This document shows positions 8,210-16,082 of a DNA stretch of 64,000 bases, in pieces (positions within the stretch are counted from its first letter, which is position 1; every line of letters starts with the position of its first letter). Under the pieces are notes generated by a model that saw only the letters and a program-made list of their open reading frames with translations, was not told the origin of the DNA and ran no database searches. The DNA lies in assembly GCF_013409985.1 (NCBI RefSeq), contig NZ_JACCBY010000004.1, forward strand, positions 310,001-374,000. The letters are read 5' to 3'. The translations under genes were made by a program, and so were the position numbers. This stretch comes from Sphingomonas melonis (GTDB lineage: Bacteria; Pseudomonadota; Alphaproteobacteria; Sphingomonadales; Sphingomonadaceae).

Positions 8210-9232
8210 ATGGTCCAGGATCAGCGCCGCACTACGATCGTCGATGTCGCCCGCCACGCCGGGGTCTCGATCAAGACGGTCTCGCGCGTCTTCAACGGCC
8301 AGCCGCACGTCACGCCGGAGGTCACCCGGCGCGTCCGGGAGGCCGCGCTGGCGGTCAATTATCATCCCAACATGCTCGCCCGCGCGCTGGTGCAGCGCCG
8401 TTCGCACCTGATCGGGCTCGTCTACGAGAATCCGTCACCCAGCTACGTGGTCGACCTGCAGAAGGGGGTGCTCGAACGCCTGCGCGACGAGCATTACCGG
8501 CTCGTCGTGATCCCGATCGCGTCGATCTCGGAGCATGAAGCCGATGTCGTGGGACTGTTGCGCTCGGCGGCGCTCGACGGCGTCGTGCTCGCGCCGCCGG
8601 CGTCGGACAGCCCCCGCATCATGGCGGACCTGACCGCGGCCAGCATCCGCTTCGCCCGGATCGCACCGACGCGGCTGATCGAGGCAGGGCCGAGCAACCT
8701 GCTCGACGACGTCACCGCGGCGCGCGAGATCGCGGCGCATGTCTTCGCGCTCGGCCATCGCGACGTCGCCATCATCACCGGCGATCCCACCCACGCCTCC
8801 GCCGATGCGCGGATGGCGGGCTATCGGGAGGCGTTCGCGGCGGCGGGCGTGGCGATCCGCGCCGATCGCGTGGCGGCGGGGCTGTACACCTACGACAGCG
8901 GCTATGCTGCGGCGCGCGCGTTGCTGGACCGGCCGGACCGACCCACCGCGATCCTCGCGCAGAACGACGATATGGCGGTCGGCGCGCTGATCGCCGCGCT
9001 CGAGGCGGGGCTGACGGTGCCGGGCGACCTGTCGATCACGGGCTTCGACGATTCCGAAGTCGCGCGCATCGCCTGGCCGGCGATCACGACGGTGCGTCAG
9101 CCGGTGTTCGACATGGCGGTCGCGGCCGCCGACATGGTCGTCGCCCAGCTCAACGACACCGCGCCCGAGATGTGCCGCCATCATCGCCACGAGCTGATCA
9201 TCCGTCAGTCGACGGGGCCGGCGCCGCGCTGA
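8210..9232 (+). CDS. LacI family transcriptional regulator
   Basis: A 340-residue LacI/GalR-type regulator. The N-terminal helix-turn-helix (about residues 9-30) reads TIVDVARHAGVSIKTVSRVFN, the canonical recognition helix region given here split as TIVDVARHAG and VSIKTVSRVFN. A hinge with NMLARALVQRRSHLIGL leads into a periplasmic-binding-protein-like sensor domain with ILAQNDDMAVG and a VRQP C-terminal motif. It should bind a palindromic operator and release it on sugar binding. Divergent from the GH1 glucosidase, so it probably regulates that gene and, through the shared 18-base element, the TonB receptor at 2414-5629. Confidence 0.93.
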   Translation: MVQDQRRTTIVDVARHAGVSIKTVSRVFNGQPHVTPEVTRRVREAALAVNYHPNMLARALVQRRSHLIGLVYENPSPSYVVDLQKGVLERLRDEHYRLVVIPIASISEHEADVVGLLRSAALDGVVLAPPASDSPRIMADLTAASIRFARIAPTRLIEAGPSNLLDDVTAAREIAAHVFALGHRDVAIITGDPTHASADARMAGYREAFAAAGVAIRADRVAAGLYTYDSGYAAARALLDRPDRPTAILAQNDDMAVGALIAALEAGLTVPGDLSITGFDDSEVARIAWPAITTVRQPVFDMAVAAADMVVAQLNDTAPEMCRHHRHELIIRQSTGPAPR

Positions 9233-9255
9233 CCGCTGCGGCGGCCCGGCAGCGG
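9233..9255. terminator. Hairpin between convergent LacI and ligase genes
   Basis: Seven-base arms CCGCTGC (9233-9239) and GCAGCGG (9249-9255) flank a nine-base loop in the 25-base gap between two convergent genes. There is no T-run on either side, so a role as a bidirectional terminator is only suggested. Confidence 0.3.
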
Positions 9256-9257
9256 CA

Positions 9258-10424
9258 TCACGCCCAGTCCTGCAGCTTGCCCATCATGTTGCGAGGCAGG
9301 GCGGTGCCGAAGCGCAGGCTCCTGGGCCGTTCGGGCGCGGACAGGCGATCGGCCGCGGCGCGTTCGATGCGGGCGGCGAGCGCGGCGGGATCGCCGCTGC
9401 CGTCGGGCACGATGAACGCCTTCAGCCGGCCGTCCGGGCCGAGCCGCACCGCTGCCTCGGCGACGCCCTCGACGGCCTGCAGGAGGTCGGCCACCCGCGC
9501 GGGCCAGACCTTGTGGCCGCCGACCTGTACGGCACCGTCGCGCCGGCCGATCGGGCGGAGGCTGCGCGCGCCGATGCGCTCGACATGATCGGGCAGATCC
9601 CGGCATGCGCCATGCGCGTCGCCGAGCTGCCAGTCCGACTCGCCATGCGGCACCAGATGCCATCGTGGCAGCAGCTCGTAATGGGTCGCGGGGCAGGTGC
9701 GAATGGCGATCCCGCTCGTCTCCGACGATCCGTAGATGTCGAGCAGCCGCGACAGGCCGGACGCCAGCAAATCCGCAACGAGGGCGTCGTCCAGCGGGCC
9801 GGCCGAGCTGATCCCGATCACGTCCGGCGGCATGATGCGGGTAAGCCGGCGCAGGGCCGCCCATTGCTCGGGCACGGCGACGACCAGATCGCCGGCGGTG
9901 AGATCGAGCGGCCTGCCGATCGTGCGCGCGACGACGGCTATGTCGAGCACCGCCGGCAGCAGCGCCGTCCAGATGATGCCGTAGAGATGATGCGCCGGCA
10001 CCAAAGCGACGACGCGGCGGCGTCCGGGCACGTGCGTGGCGAGCACCTGCGCCTCCGCCATGAGCTCTGCCGACCCATGGCTGCAGGGCAGCGGGCGTCC
10101 CGTCGAGCCGGAGGTCATCACGGTGAGGGTGCCACCCTCCGATCCGTGCCGGTGCATGATCCAGTCGATCCAGTCGCCGACCGACTGCGGCGATTCCTCG
10201 GGCAGTGCGGCGTCGTCGAGCCCGAACGTCTCCGCCAGCGCGCCCAGTGCACCGAGCTGTTCGAGCGAATCCAGCCCCAGTCCCTGCTCGCCGATCGGCA
10301 GGGCATCCGGCCAGTCGTCAGTCCGCGGCGCCGGCTGACCGGACGCGCGCAAGCGGCGCACCTCCGCCGCCACGATGGCGCATGCGATCCGATGCACCGC
10401 GGTCCGCGGCAGGGGCGGGGTCAT
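9258..10424 (-). CDS. pcl: Carrier-domain/adenylate-forming ligase, candidate p-coumarate ligase for PYP
   Basis: A 388-residue member of the ANL (AMP-binding) superfamily, shorter than typical 500-600 residue acyl-CoA ligases. Residues 1-95 look like a carrier domain, with LGLDSLEQ offering S53 as a phosphopantetheine site. The adenylation part follows: TSGSTG (104-109), IYGSSETSG (about 230-238), PIGRRDGAVQVGG and a C-terminal NMMGKL with K383. The A3 lysine of TSGTTGxPKG is missing (RPLP). It overlaps the diguanylate cyclase stop by 4 bases and ends the PYP operon. PYP needs a p-coumaroyl thioester made by such a ligase in Halorhodospira and Rhodobacter, so this is the obvious candidate. 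Substrate is inference from context, and the gene symbol is provisional. Confidence 0.72.
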   Translation of the reverse strand: MTPPLPRTAVHRIACAIVAAEVRRLRASGQPAPRTDDWPDALPIGEQGLGLDSLEQLGALGALAETFGLDDAALPEESPQSVGDWIDWIMHRHGSEGGTLTVMTSGSTGRPLPCSHGSAELMAEAQVLATHVPGRRRVVALVPAHHLYGIIWTALLPAVLDIAVVARTIGRPLDLTAGDLVVAVPEQWAALRRLTRIMPPDVIGISSAGPLDDALVADLLASGLSRLLDIYGSSETSGIAIRTCPATHYELLPRWHLVPHGESDWQLGDAHGACRDLPDHVERIGARSLRPIGRRDGAVQVGGHKVWPARVADLLQAVEGVAEAAVRLGPDGRLKAFIVPDGSGDPAALAARIERAAADRLSAPERPRSLRFGTALPRNMMGKLQDWA

Positions 10425-11710
10425 GCGGCGTGGGATTGCGGGTGGTAGACCTGGTTCCGGCCACCGCGCTTTGCCGCGTAGAGGCGCTCGTCGGCCAAAG
10501 CGATCAGCGCGTCGATCGACCCGCCCGCTTCGTCCAGCGTGGCGCAGCCGAGGCTGGCCGTCGCGCGCAGCGGACCGCGCGGGGTTTCGATGCTAAGGCC
10601 GGCGATCACCGCCCGCATCTCCTCGGCGAGGCGGAAGGCCTGCTGGTAATCGTAGCGCGGCAGCAGGACGCCGAATTCCTCGCCGCCGAGCCGCGCGAAG
10701 ATGCCGCGCGGGGGCAGCAGCGCCGCACAGGCCTCCGACACGCGGCGCAGCAGGACGTCGCCGGTCGGATGACCATGCGTGTCGTTGACCGCCTTGAAAT
10801 GATCGAGGTCGAGGACGATCAGCGACAGCGCATGGCGCAGCTCCAGCCAGTGCGCCTGCTCGCGTTCCATGACCTGGCTGAAATGCCGCCGGTTCGATGC
10901 GCCGGTCAGGTGATCGCAGGTCAGCAGGCGGCGCAAATCCTCCGCCGCGGCGTCGCGGCGCGGCACATCGCGCAGCACGACCGAGAAGCCCGACGGCGGC
11001 GGCGTGTCGCCCTCCGACCGCGCGACGACGAGACGCTGGCACCAATAGCGGGTCCCATCCGCGCGCCGCTGCCAGCCCTCCTGGAGATGCCATCCATCCC
11101 GGCCGGCGATCTCGACCTGTTCGTCCAGCCGCAGGTCGCCGCCCGAGGCGTCGGTGTCGAGCACCTCCGCAAGGTTCTGGCCCAGCACGACGGCATGATC
11201 ATAGCCGGTCTGGCGGGTGAAGCAGCCATTGACGGAGGTGACCACGCCATCCGCGGTGATGCCGAGCGCCGCATATTCGGTGGCGCCGTCGAGCAGGGTC
11301 GCGAACCACGCATCGGCTTGGCGGAGGCGATCCTCCTGCACGACCTGCTGGCTGATGTCGGACAGCGTCACCATCAGGCGGTCGGCGCCCAGCTTGACCA
11401 TCGTGCAGGCGAGGACCTTGGGCGCCTGGGTGCGGCGCCCCGGACCCAGATCGACGAAGATGCGGTGGCCGTCGCAGATCCGCCCGGTGGCGGGCGCATA
11501 GGCCGCGGCGAGGCTGCGCAGCTCGGGGGCATGCTGTTCCAGCGCCGAAAACAGATTGCCGGCATCGCGGGTCCCGGCGAGCGGCAGCAGGTGCTGCATC
11601 GCATGCGGGTTCATCAGCGCGATCTCGCCGACCAGATCGCATTCGATCAGCCCCACCGGGCAGGCGTAGAGGAATTCGAGGAGCTGCTCCTCGCTCGACT
11701 TCGCGCTCAC
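10421..11710 (-). CDS. PAS-PAS-GGDEF diguanylate cyclase
   Basis: A 429-residue cytoplasmic protein with two PAS-like regions (about 10-120 and 130-250) and a C-terminal GGDEF domain (about 262-425). The active site is an intact GGEEF (342-346), and DLDHFKAVNDTHGH is conserved, so it should make c-di-GMP from two GTP. The inhibitory RxxD site expected five residues before the GG is absent (PPRG-IFARL), suggesting no product inhibition of the usual kind. No transmembrane segment is visible. The start is GTG 11710, ten bases after the stop of the PYP gene; the end overlaps the ligase gene by 4 bases. A light signal from PYP is the natural hypothesis for its control. Confidence 0.9.
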   Translation of the reverse strand: MSAKSSEEQLLEFLYACPVGLIECDLVGEIALMNPHAMQHLLPLAGTRDAGNLFSALEQHAPELRSLAAAYAPATGRICDGHRIFVDLGPGRRTQAPKVLACTMVKLGADRLMVTLSDISQQVVQEDRLRQADAWFATLLDGATEYAALGITADGVVTSVNGCFTRQTGYDHAVVLGQNLAEVLDTDASGGDLRLDEQVEIAGRDGWHLQEGWQRRADGTRYWCQRLVVARSEGDTPPPSGFSVVLRDVPRRDAAAEDLRRLLTCDHLTGASNRRHFSQVMEREQAHWLELRHALSLIVLDLDHFKAVNDTHGHPTGDVLLRRVSEACAALLPPRGIFARLGGEEFGVLLPRYDYQQAFRLAEEMRAVIAGLSIETPRGPLRATASLGCATLDEAGGSIDALIALADERLYAAKRGGRNQVYHPQSHAA

Positions 11711-11720
11711 CGCCGCGCGC

Positions 11721-12089
11721 TCAGCGTTCGATGAGGATATAGCGGCGGAGCGCGTCCGGCTCCGCCAGCAGCCGCAGCCGCACCTTGGTGGGCCGCATCC
11801 GCAGGGTCAGGACATAGGGCACGATGTCGTCGATCTGCGCCTCGTCCTCGAAGCGCTGCGCGACCAGGAAGTTGTTCATGCATTGCGCGACGGCATCGAA
11901 GAAGGGCACCCCCACCACCGTCGAGGGATCGAGCCCCGACAGACGCGCCTCGGTCGCATTGTAGGTCTGCACGATCGTGTCGTGCCCCAGGCCGACGACG
12001 CCGAAGGGCAGGGCATCTCGCTGTTCGACACGCATCGCCTCGAGCTCGCGCAAGGCGACCGTTTCGAAGCTGGGTTGTTCAATCGACAC
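11721..12089 (-). CDS. pyp: Photoactive yellow protein (PYP) homologue
   Basis: A 122-residue single PAS-fold protein that aligns almost end to end with the 125-residue Halorhodospira halophila PYP. In the shared segments LPFG, YNATE, SGLDP, VPFFDAVAQC and MRPTKVRL the key PYP positions are kept: C70 (chromophore Cys69), Y43 (Tyr42), E47 (Glu46), Y92 (Tyr94) and M98 (Met100). Thr50 is S51 and Arg52 is L53, changes expected to shift absorption or photocycle rate. PYPs bind p-coumaric acid as a thioester and act as blue-light sensors. The start is GTG 12089 with GGAG ten bases upstream. First gene of an operon with a diguanylate cyclase and a candidate chromophore ligase, which strongly supports a functional photoreceptor. 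Confidence 0.87.
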   Translation of the reverse strand: MSIEQPSFETVALRELEAMRVEQRDALPFGVVGLGHDTIVQTYNATEARLSGLDPSTVVGVPFFDAVAQCMNNFLVAQRFEDEAQIDDIVPYVLTLRMRPTKVRLRLLAEPDALRRYILIER

Positions 12090-12126
12090 GATCAGTCACT
12101 CCGGTTTGCCGCCGGTATCGCCGATT

Positions 12127-12149
12127 AGCCTTAAGCATCTGCTAAGGCT
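12127..12149. promoter_or_regulatory. Inverted repeat upstream of the PYP operon
   Basis: AGCCTTA (12127-12133) and TAAGGCT (12143-12149) form a perfect seven-base inverted repeat with a nine-base spacer, 38-60 bases upstream of the PYP start. There is no T-run after it, so an operator or promoter-overlapping site is likelier than a terminator. No cognate regulator is evident. Confidence 0.4.
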
Positions 12150-12269
12150 GAAATTGTTTGGTGGCCGGGGTCAGCTGTTTTGCGCTCCCGCATAGCCGGC
12201 GGGTCGAGAGCGGGGGCCGCGCTCCGCCTGCGCGCCGGTCGGCGGCACAAGCGGAGCGCGGCCGGGAGG

Positions 12270-12773
12270 TCAGGCGTCCTCGGCCTGCAGGTTGACCGTG
12301 CTTTCGGCGAGCTTGGTCATATATTCGTCGCCGCCGTAGATCTCCTTCGTGGCGTCGCGGAGCTTCTTATTGTCGTCCTTGAGGCCGAGCGCCTTGGCAT
12401 AGGCCGCGGCGGTACCGAAGCCAGCGATGCCGTAATGCGTCATCCGCTGATATTGCGCGATGATGATGACGTCGAGCACGGGCCCCTTCTCAGGACCTTC
12501 CTCCAGCACGTGCTTGGTCGCTTCCGCGACGAGCCCTTCCATGCCCTTGCAATGCTCCTTCGAGACCTTCTCGTCCTGTCCGGCGATCAGCTCCTTCAGC
12601 ACGGCGGTATGCGCCGTGATGCCCTCGTGCGACTTGGACAGCATCTCCTTGAGCTGCGGGTCCGACGCCTTGGTCGTGATCTTCTTGAGCACCTTGAGCA
12701 TCTGGTCGTTCGCGGACCACAGGTCCTTCAGCTCGTCGACATAGACGTCGTTCAGATCTTCCGGGGTCGACAT
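12270..12773 (-). CDS. DUF892 (YciE-like) ferritin-fold protein
   Basis: A 167-residue DUF892/YciE/YciF-type four-helix protein. It starts with the conserved EDLNDVYVDELKDLWSAN pattern and contains QLKEML, the SHEGITAH helix, QYQRMTHYGIAGFGTA and ALGLKDD, which carry the Glu/His residues of the ferritin-like dimetal site. Relatives are induced by stress and stationary phase, with poorly known function. ATG 12773 is chosen because GAGGAG lies seven bases upstream, although the frame is open much further. It is transcribed toward the PYP operon but separated from it by about 180 bases. Confidence 0.88.
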   Translation of the reverse strand: MSTPEDLNDVYVDELKDLWSANDQMLKVLKKITTKASDPQLKEMLSKSHEGITAHTAVLKELIAGQDEKVSKEHCKGMEGLVAEATKHVLEEGPEKGPVLDVIIIAQYQRMTHYGIAGFGTAAAYAKALGLKDDNKKLRDATKEIYGGDEYMTKLAESTVNLQAEDA

Positions 12774-13020
12774 GGGGAGGCTCCTCGCTGCCCGAGCCTG
12801 GCGCTCGCGCTTCGGGGGCTCAGCGTGCGGGATGTCCTGGGGTTCCCCGGCTAAGATGTTGATCAAGCTTCTACAATCCTTGCGCCCGCGCCGACTGATG
12901 CCCCCTGGCCGATTGCGTCGAGGCGGCCGATCGGCTCTCGGCGGTACGGGCGCCTGCCGGCAAACATGCTGATCATCATCAATCCGCGGAACTCGCAATC
13001 CGCACGGCGATTGATCGTGT

Positions 13021-13257
13021 ATGTGCTTGTACTCGTTAGACTTTATTGATCGTTCGGGACGGCGGCTGCAGCGTCGGGATGTGGAGGCGCCCAATGTGTC
13101 CTTCGCGCTCGCGATGGCGAATCGGGAACTGCATAGCCTGCTGCGCAGCGCGGATCGGCGGACGGTCGATTTGAAGGGCCGCGTCGATCTGATGGACGAA
13201 GGCGGTGCGCCTGTCGCGCGCATCTACTGCGCCGACGCCCTGATCGCGATGTCGTGA
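13021..13257 (+). CDS. Small DUF6894-like protein
   Basis: A 78-residue acidic/basic mixed protein. Its plan, LYSLDF-IDRSG near the start, then a helix with MANRELHSLL and a terminal GRVDLMDEGGAPVARIYCADAL beta segment (here named by parts GRVDLMDEGG and PVARIYCADAL), resembles the small DUF6894 family of alphaproteobacteria, of unknown function. Its TGA stop overlaps the GTG start of the M61 peptidase gene (GTGA), so the two are probably translationally coupled. No strong Shine-Dalgarno site is visible before ATG 13021. Confidence 0.6.
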   Translation: MCLYSLDFIDRSGRRLQRRDVEAPNVSFALAMANRELHSLLRSADRRTVDLKGRVDLMDEGGAPVARIYCADALIAMS

Positions 13258-15095
13258 GCCACCTGCCGCCGCAACCCTTGCCCGAGCCGGCGGGCATCCC
13301 CGAACCTGCGGACACGCCGTATGACGGCACGCTGCGGCTGCGCGTCGATGCCACCGACGTTCGCCGCGGCATCTTTCGCGTTCGTGAGACCATCCCGGTC
13401 GCCGGGCCGGGCGAACTCATCCTGCTCTATCCGAAGTGGCTGCCGGGCTTCCACGCGCCGCAGGCGCCGATCGAGCTGTTCGCGGGGCTGCGCGTTCATG
13501 TCGGCGACCTGGACCTGACCTGGCGACGCCATCCATCGACGATCAACGCATTCTACATCGACGTGCCCGATGGCACCGACGCCGTCGAGGCGGAATTCCA
13601 GTTCCTGTCGCCGACCGACGCCACGCAGGGGCGTGTCCTGTGCACGCCCGAGATGCTCTGTCTGCCGTGGAACACGGTGTTGCTCTATCCAGCCGGCCAC
13701 TTCGCCCGACAGATCCCGGTAGCAGCAAGCATCGTACTGCCCGACGGCTGGCAGCAGGCCTGCGCGCTGGCCACGGTGGGTAGCGCGGAGGGCGTCATCC
13801 ACTTCGAACAGACGACGGTCGACGTGCTGGTCGATTCCCCTCTCCTCGCCGGGCGGCACTTTCATCGCGAGGCGCTCGACGATCACGTCCACCTCACGAT
13901 GGCCGCCGATCAGCCACATCAACTCGGCGCGACTCCGGCGCAGATCGCGGTCCACCGCCGCGTCGTCGAACAGGCGAGCCGGCTGTTCCGCTCGCGCCCC
14001 TATGATCGGTTCGAGATGCTGCTCGCGCTCAGCGACACGATGACGAGTGCGGGAATCGAGCATCATCGCTCGTTCGAGGCGGTCAGCATCGCTGACTATT
14101 TCAGTGACTGGGACGCGACCTTCGCGCGCCGCGACACCGTGCCGCATGAGTTCGTCCATAGCTGGAACGGCAAGCACCGCCGCGGCGCCGATTCGTGGCA
14201 ACCGTGTTTCGAACGGCCGATCCGCAACAGCTTGATGTGGGTGTACGAAGGTCAGACCCAATATTGGAGTCAGGTGCTCAGCGCGCGATCAGGGATGTGG
14301 ACCGCAGATCAGGCGCTCGGTGCGCTGGCGCAGACCGCGGCACGCTACGACATCAGGCCCGGCAGCCGCTGGCGGCCGATGATCGACACGACGCGCGACC
14401 CGATCATCGCTGCGCGTGCGCCGCTGCCCTGGACCAGTTGGCAACGCAGCGAGGATTATTACGCCGAGGGATCGCTGATGTGGCTGGATGTCGATACGCG
14501 GCTGCGCGAGCTGACCGGCGAGGCGCGCTCGCTCGATGATTTCGCCCGCGCTTTCTTTGCGGCGGACGACGGCGACTGGACGACGCGGACCTACGATCAT
14601 GACGAGGTCATCGCGACGTTGCAGGGCGTTGCCGCGTTCGACTGGGAGGGATATTTTTCGGATCAGCTGACGCAGACGCATGACCGCGCGCCGCTCGCGG
14701 GTATCGAGCGCGGCGGCTACCGCCTCGTCTTCCGCGACGAACCCAGCGACTTCCAGCGCTCCTACGAGGCGGTCTTTGGCCAGATCGACCTGACCCACAC
14801 GCTCGGTCTGACCGTGACGCCGGCAGGGAAGGTCACCGACGTGCTGTGGGACGGGCCTGCCTTCATGGCCGAGATGACGATCGGCACCGAAATCCGCGCC
14901 GTCAACGGCCGCAGGTTTTCGCCCGAGACGCTCCGACGGGCGGTGCGAGCAGGCGGCGCGGTGTCGTTGCTCACGGCCAAGGCACAGGCGATGCGCACCG
15001 TCGAGGTCATGGCCCCCGGGGGCCTGCGCTTTCCGCATCTCGCCCCGATCAAGGGCGAGATGCGACGCCTCGACGCTATCTTGGCTGCGCTCTAG
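13254..15095 (+). CDS. M61 family metallopeptidase (glycyl aminopeptidase-like)
   Basis: A 613-residue M61 peptidase. The zinc motif is HEFVH (298-302) followed by SWNGKHRR, with the third ligand E332 in VYEGQTQYW. The N-terminal beta domain contains LYPKWLPGFHAP, a signature of the family, and the C-terminal part (about 500-590) looks like a PDZ domain ending in EIRAVNGR. No signal peptide is visible, unlike many homologues, so cytoplasmic location is likely. M61 enzymes prefer N-terminal glycine or alanine. GTG start overlaps the preceding small gene; convergent with the aldo/keto reductase gene across a short hairpin. Confidence 0.9.
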   Translation: MSHLPPQPLPEPAGIPEPADTPYDGTLRLRVDATDVRRGIFRVRETIPVAGPGELILLYPKWLPGFHAPQAPIELFAGLRVHVGDLDLTWRRHPSTINAFYIDVPDGTDAVEAEFQFLSPTDATQGRVLCTPEMLCLPWNTVLLYPAGHFARQIPVAASIVLPDGWQQACALATVGSAEGVIHFEQTTVDVLVDSPLLAGRHFHREALDDHVHLTMAADQPHQLGATPAQIAVHRRVVEQASRLFRSRPYDRFEMLLALSDTMTSAGIEHHRSFEAVSIADYFSDWDATFARRDTVPHEFVHSWNGKHRRGADSWQPCFERPIRNSLMWVYEGQTQYWSQVLSARSGMWTADQALGALAQTAARYDIRPGSRWRPMIDTTRDPIIAARAPLPWTSWQRSEDYYAEGSLMWLDVDTRLRELTGEARSLDDFARAFFAADDGDWTTRTYDHDEVIATLQGVAAFDWEGYFSDQLTQTHDRAPLAGIERGGYRLVFRDEPSDFQRSYEAVFGQIDLTHTLGLTVTPAGKVTDVLWDGPAFMAEMTIGTEIRAVNGRRFSPETLRRAVRAGGAVSLLTAKAQAMRTVEVMAPGGLRFPHLAPIKGEMRRLDAILAAL

Positions 15096-15103
15096 GCTGC
15101 GAG

Positions 15104-15124
15104 GGGCGGCGACGGACGCCGCCC
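15104..15124. terminator. GC hairpin between convergent M61 and AKR genes
   Basis: Perfect eight-base arms GGGCGGCG (15104-15111) and CGCCGCCC (15117-15124) with a five-base loop occupy the 35-base gap between two convergent stop codons. No T-run, so intrinsic termination would be weak; bidirectional terminator is the likeliest role. Confidence 0.4.
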
Positions 15125-15130
15125 GCCGCG

Positions 15131-15991
15131 TCATCCGGCAATGGCGTCGAGCGTTGCGACGGCGTCGTCCGGCAGCGTCAGCGATGCTGCGGCGAGGTTC
15201 TCGTGCAGATGTGCCACAGACGACGTCCCCGGGATCAGCAGGATGTTGGGCGAACGCTGCAACAGCCAGGCGAGCGCGACCTGTAACGGCGTCGCGCCAA
15301 GTCGCGCCGCCACCGCCGACAAGGCGGATGATTGCAGCGGGCTGAACCCGCCGAGCGGGAAGAAGGGGGTATAGGCGACCCCGGCCACGGCAAGCGCATC
15401 GATGAAGGCATCGTCGCCGCGGTGCGCAAGATTGTACTGGTTCTGGACGCAGACGATCTCGGCGATGCCGCGCGCCTCCTCGAACTGGGTGGGCGTCACG
15501 TTGCTGAGCCCGATGTGCCGGACCTTCCCTTGTCGCTGGAGGTCGGCCAGCGCGTGCAGCGGCGCAGCCAGCGATCCTTCCGCCGGCCCGTGGATGTCGA
15601 ACATCAGGCGCAGGTTGACGACGTCGAGCACGTCCAGCCCGAGGTTGCGCAGATTGTTCTCGACAGCGCGCGTGAGTTCCGCGGGCGCGAGGGCCGGCAG
15701 CCAGGATGCGTCCTCACCGCGCCGCGCACCGATCTTGGTCACGATCAGAAGATCGTCGGGATAGGGGGACAGCGCCTCGCGGATCAGGCGGTTGGTGATA
15801 TGCGGGCCGTAGAAATCGCTGGTGTCGATATGGTTCACGCCGGCGTCCACGGCCGCACGCAGCACCGCGAGCGCCTCCTGATGGTCGCGCGGCGGCCCGA
15901 AGACGCCGGGGCCGGCAAGCTGCATCGCGCCATAGCCCAGCCGCCTGACATTGCGGCCGCCGAGGGGGTAGGTTCCTGCCGTGTCGATCAT
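15131..15991 (-). CDS. Aldo/keto reductase family oxidoreductase
   Basis: A 286-residue AKR with the (beta/alpha)8 pattern: NHIDTSDFYG supplies the catalytic Asp and Tyr, IVTKIG the Lys, and KVRHIGLSN and LIPGTSSVAHLHENL the NADPH-binding loops. The histidine of the tetrad is replaced in the VVNLRLM strand, as in a subgroup of bacterial AKRs, so carbonyl reduction remains plausible but the substrate is open. ATG 15991 follows AGGAG at eight bases. Divergent to the LysR gene at 16083, its likely regulator. Confidence 0.9.
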   Translation of the reverse strand: MIDTAGTYPLGGRNVRRLGYGAMQLAGPGVFGPPRDHQEALAVLRAAVDAGVNHIDTSDFYGPHITNRLIREALSPYPDDLLIVTKIGARRGEDASWLPALAPAELTRAVENNLRNLGLDVLDVVNLRLMFDIHGPAEGSLAAPLHALADLQRQGKVRHIGLSNVTPTQFEEARGIAEIVCVQNQYNLAHRGDDAFIDALAVAGVAYTPFFPLGGFSPLQSSALSAVAARLGATPLQVALAWLLQRSPNILLIPGTSSVAHLHENLAAASLTLPDDAVATLDAIAG

Positions 15992-16082
15992 GTCCGTCTC
16001 CTGTGTTCGACATGCAGATATGGCTTGCGGATCATCGCGATAAGCCGGAGATATCGGGACGGGCTGTGCGGAATTCCGAACG

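Noticed and set aside
11721..12089. Calling the small protein simply a PAS domain
   Set aside because: The conserved YNATE and FFDAVAQC segments, length and neighbouring ligase match PYP specifically; LOV was excluded because the NCRFLQ motif is absent.
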